Source: Bacillota bacterium
GTDB taxonomy: Bacteria > Bacillota > Clostridia > Lachnospirales > Lachnospiraceae
Assembly (NCBI GenBank): GCA_023418475.1
Contig: JAEZZO010000060.1
Span: 1 to 8,213 of the forward strand
DNA length: 8,213 nt
Direction: 5' to 3'
A program made the position numbers and the translations under genes. How positions within the stretch are numbered: the stretch's first letter is position 1; each line of letters starts with the position of its first letter. Below, piece by piece: positions 6,011 through 8,213 of the stretch. The notes below the pieces were generated by a model. That model had not been told where the DNA came from, did no database searches, and was given only the letters and a program-made list of their open reading frames with translations.

Positions 6011-6526
6011 ATGAGCAAAACACTAGGTTCCTGGAGCGGCATGCGTAAATACCTTGAAGAAGAAATGCTTGCAGAATGTTTACAAAAACGAGTTAGATAT
6101 AATTGTACTAGCTATGTTGGGATGGATGGATGCCATATTTTTGAGATTTATGTTGACAATATCTTAATAAAACAATTTTCTTGGGAAACGGTTAACACAT
6201 ATTTTATCAGGAACGGTTATAAGAAAAATGCTAATCCTATTGGTATATCAGAATATTGGGATGAATTTTGGTCTCTTATGGATAAGATCCCGCTGTATTC
6301 TCGTATAGAGTTTACAGATAATGAATTTTGTGAGGCACTGGAAAAATATCGAAATCAGCGCATTCAAGATAGTATTCATTCCAAGAATCCACTTGAGCGA
6401 ATGTTTGCAGTTTTAGATAGGCGTATAGGTAAAAGAACCCTTCATCATATGAAAGCATCTTTAGATAAGGAAGTGGAATGGCTTCAACCATTTTATCGCG
6501 TAAGAATAGATTCAGAGAAAATCTAA
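6011..6526 (+). CDS. SF0329 family protein (function unknown)
   Basis: A protein of 171 residues from the ATG at 6011, which follows GGAG (6000-6003) by 7 bases. An in-frame upstream ATG at 5954 lacks a ribosome binding site and would add 19 unrelated residues. The opening MSKTLGSWSGMRKYLEEEML, the central RVRYNCTSYVGMDGCHIFEI (27-46), SWETVNTYFI (57-66), ISEYWDEFW (79-87) and the late MFAVLDRRIGKRTL (131-144) fit what I remember of the SF0329 family, small cytoplasmic proteins found in Clostridia and some archaea, about 170-190 residues long. No catalytic motif is recognisable, and no role has been assigned that I know of. Its C-terminal DRRIGKRTL is a conserved basic patch that might bind nucleic acid or a partner, which is speculation. 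It may be transcribed with the upstream regulator-protease pair or from its own repeat-rich leader. Confidence 0.85.
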   Translation: MSKTLGSWSGMRKYLEEEMLAECLQKRVRYNCTSYVGMDGCHIFEIYVDNILIKQFSWETVNTYFIRNGYKKNANPIGISEYWDEFWSLMDKIPLYSRIEFTDNEFCEALEKYRNQRIQDSIHSKNPLERMFAVLDRRIGKRTLHHMKASLDKEVEWLQPFYRVRIDSEKI

Positions 6527-6613
6527 ATAAAGTGTAATAAACTTATTCTATTCCGTTCATGTTTACCCATACCACTAATTCGCATATATTTTCAATGTAA
6601 AAAAAAATTATTC

Positions 6614-6642
6614 TTGACTCTTCCTTTAGGGAAGCCTATATA
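6614..6642 (+). promoter_or_regulatory. Sigma-A-type promoter with operator-like repeat, DUF6273 gene
   Basis: A -35 box TTGACT (6614-6619) and a -10 box TATATA (6637-6642) are 17 bases apart. The spacer contains the inverted repeat CTTCC (6620-6624) and GGAAG (6630-6634), a position where a bound repressor would block RNA polymerase. The TTG of the -35 box could also open a longer reading frame for the gene, but the start supported by a ribosome binding site is at 6680. Confidence 0.6.
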
Positions 6643-6679
6643 CTTGAATGATCACAAAACCAGAAAGAGGTCAGAACTA

Positions 6680-7300
6680 ATGATGAATGAGACACCAATG
6701 CAAATCGGAGATAAAATAGTATTTCATAAAAATGAATGGCGCGTACTTGATGTACAAAATGATTTAGCTTTGATAATAAGCGAATATATCTTAGAGCAGC
6801 GCCCTTACCATAACGCGTATAAGGATATAACATGGGCTGATTGTTCGTTAAGAAATTATCTTAACAATGAATTCTATAACAAATTCACATCAGCTGATAA
6901 AGCAAGAATTATTCCTGTAATAAATAAAAATCATGACAATCCGTGGTACGCTTCAAAAGGTGGTGAGGATACTAAGGACTACATATTTTTGTTAAGCCTT
7001 GAAGAAGTAACCTGCCTATATTTTGGTGACAGTAGTGCGAAATTGTATAACCCGGGTAAAAATCAAAGATATTGGTTTGAACGAAAGGATGAAAATAATA
7101 GTAAACGTATATCTAGGCTTGAAGGCCACCTATGGAGTTCTTGGTGGTGGCTTCGTTCACCGGGCCGTGTCAATGTTAAAGCAGTGTACATCCACGGTGA
7201 CGGTAATATAGGTATCCAGGGTAATAACATACTAAAGGGTAACATTGGTGATGGCAAATGTATAGGTGGTGTTCGTCCCGCTTTGTGGCTGAAGTTATAA
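6680..7300 (+). CDS. DUF6273 domain-containing protein
   Basis: A protein of 206 residues, essentially one DUF6273 domain, with no signal peptide or transmembrane helix. Landmarks in order: MQIGDKIVFHKNEWRVLDV (7-25), LALIISEYIL (29-38), ITWADCSLRNYLNNEFYNKF (50-69), DYIFLLSLEEV (100-110), WWWLRSPGRVN (155-165) and the ending GGVRPALWLKL (196-206). Clostridial genomes often carry many such proteins. From memory, the segment between WWLRSPG and GVRPALW varies most between them, and I suspect a lectin-like or sulfatase-modifying-factor-like fold. Its partner or ligand is unknown. The ATG at 6680 lies 9 bases after AGAAAGAGG (6662-6670); a second ATG at 6683 is also possible. It has its own promoter and is not evidently linked to the SF0329 gene. 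Confidence 0.85.
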   Translation: MMNETPMQIGDKIVFHKNEWRVLDVQNDLALIISEYILEQRPYHNAYKDITWADCSLRNYLNNEFYNKFTSADKARIIPVINKNHDNPWYASKGGEDTKDYIFLLSLEEVTCLYFGDSSAKLYNPGKNQRYWFERKDENNSKRISRLEGHLWSSWWWLRSPGRVNVKAVYIHGDGNIGIQGNNILKGNIGDGKCIGGVRPALWLKL

Positions 7301-7515
7301 GGAATATTATTTCGTCACTAAAAATATAACGTTAAAACATACTAAATAGGGTTGAAATACATACTGATCACAGAAGATAAAAAAGCCATTGAAATGTATA
7401 CAGCAAATATTTTCAACAAAATGCTGGTTATCATTTACCGGTTCTTTCCAGACTTGATTGATTTTAATTCGATATAGTGTTATTAAATTAAATATTATAG
7501 CTGGAGGGCGTTTAT
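7301..7515. other. Spacer before the ISL3 transposase, with possible coding remnant
   Basis: ILITEDKKAIEMYTANIF (7361-7414) and, one frame over, QQNAGYHLPVLSRLD (7414-7458, then TGA) read like the end of a decayed gene, perhaps an acetyltransferase, but the identification is weak. GGTTCTTTCC at 7440 resembles the start of some ISL3-family terminal repeats and could be the left end of the insertion sequence; the two readings conflict in part. TTGATT (7458-7463) and TATTAA (7481-7486), 17 bases apart, may be the transposase promoter. Confidence 0.3.
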
Positions 7516-8213
7516 ATGTTGGATGAAATTATCAAATCATTATCTTCTAATCTTCAATGTATTGATTATAAACTCAAAGACAATCAATACATATTTACAG
7601 TACGCTCTTCAGAACTTGAAGTACGCTGCCCTTACTGCAATACCTTGAATTGAAAAACACATTCCGTATATCAGCGGGAGATTCAGGATTTGCCTATACA
7701 GGACAAACAAGTGATTCTACTGATTAACACACGAAAGATGTTCTGCACGAATCCCGAATGCAATCATAAGACTTTCGCAGAAAAATTTGATTTTGTCGAA
7801 TCACACGGAAAAAGAACATAACGGCTGGTATCCAAAATTCTGACTACCTCCACAAAATTAAGTTCAGTCAGTGCTTCTGTCCTGTTAAAATCTAACTCTA
7901 TAAAAGTAGGTAAAAGTAGCATCTGTGATCTGCTTAAAAAAAATGCCATCCATTGTGGATAAATCATCTGTAAAATGGGTTTGCGTGGATGATTTTGCTT
8001 TGCGCAAAAGATATACCTATGGTACAGTTATGGTTGATCTGGAATCTCACCGGATTATAGATATTATTGACACACGCGAAAAACAAAGGTCGCTGAATGG
8101 TTAAAAACATATCCAAACATTGAGGTTATATCAAGGGATGGAGCACAGGCTTATGCTTCTGCCTCGTCAAATTCCCATCCTATGGCGATACAGATTAGTG
8201 ACAGGTTTCATTT
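7516..8213 (+). pseudogene. ISL3-family transposase, decayed and cut by the window end
   Basis: The ATG at 7516 follows GGAGGG (7503-7508) by 7 bases and opens MLDEIIKSLSSNLQCIDYKL. The N-terminal zinc-binding region of ISL3 transposases is visible as VRCPYCN (36-42) and MFCTNPECNHKTF. A TGA at 7651 and a TAA at 7819 break the frame. At the eight-A run 7936-7943 the reading shifts, and the next frame gives SSVKWVCVDDFALRKRYTYG followed by TVMVDLESHRIIDIIDTRE, the start of the DDE catalytic domain with its first aspartates. Near 8085-8089 it shifts back to the original frame: VAEWLKTYPNIEVISRDGAQ and beyond, containing the second DDE aspartate region, SRDGAQAYA. The gene runs off the window before the third catalytic residue. 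Two stops and two shifts make it inactive unless several are sequence errors. Confidence 0.88.

Noticed and set aside
6614..6679. TTG start giving a longer DUF6273 protein
   Set aside because: The TTG is part of the -35 promoter box, and the ATG at 6680 has a proper ribosome binding site.
6680..7300. Complete diversity-generating retroelement
   Set aside because: No reverse transcriptase, accessory gene or template repeat is visible; only the target-like protein is present.

Overview
The window is AT-rich, with strong GGAGG-type ribosome binding sites, short intergenic gaps and protein families common in Clostridia (AraC/GyrI regulator, DUF2268, SF0329, DUF6273, ISL3 transposase). It looks like accessory chromosomal DNA of a low-GC Firmicute, most likely a clostridium of the Lachnospiraceae type. 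The species cannot be named from the sequence. All six intact genes lie on the + strand, and the wreckage of mobile elements lies before, between and after them.

Layout. Bases 78-331 hold, on the minus strand, a 48-codon fragment resembling the N-terminus of a tyrosine recombinase, followed by a terminator-like hairpin. Bases 332-1037 have no convincing gene but contain several inverted and direct repeats. Bases 1099-2067 encode an XRE-type DNA-binding domain fused to a class I SAM-dependent methyltransferase, behind a recognisable promoter. Bases 2137-2333 resemble an integrase attachment region: a tRNA 3'-end fragment with dyad symmetry, a strong terminator, and five copies of a GTGTGC arm motif. 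Directly next to it on the minus strand (2357-2713) is the catalytic C-terminal part of a tyrosine integrase, killed by two in-frame TGA codons.

Bases 2930-3748 encode a GNAT-fold protein with its own sigma-A-like promoter. Bases 4104-5857 are a two-gene unit of an AraC/GyrI-type regulator and a DUF2268 (YjaZ-like) HExxH zinc protease, 17 bases apart. A repeat-rich gap separates this unit from an SF0329-family gene (6011-6526). A DUF6273 gene (6680-7300) follows, with its own promoter carrying an operator-like inverted repeat in the spacer. The window ends inside a decayed ISL3-family transposase (7516-8213).

How the parts relate. The clearest functional link is the AraC/GyrI regulator with the DUF2268 protease, which are probably co-transcribed. 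The methyltransferase, GNAT, SF0329 and DUF6273 genes look like independent cargo collected in an integration hotspot beside a tRNA-type attachment site. No complete mobile element, CRISPR array or recognised defence system is visible. The most informative structures are the att-like region, the regulator-protease pair and the DUF6273 protein, whose C-terminus is of a kind that varies between paralogues.
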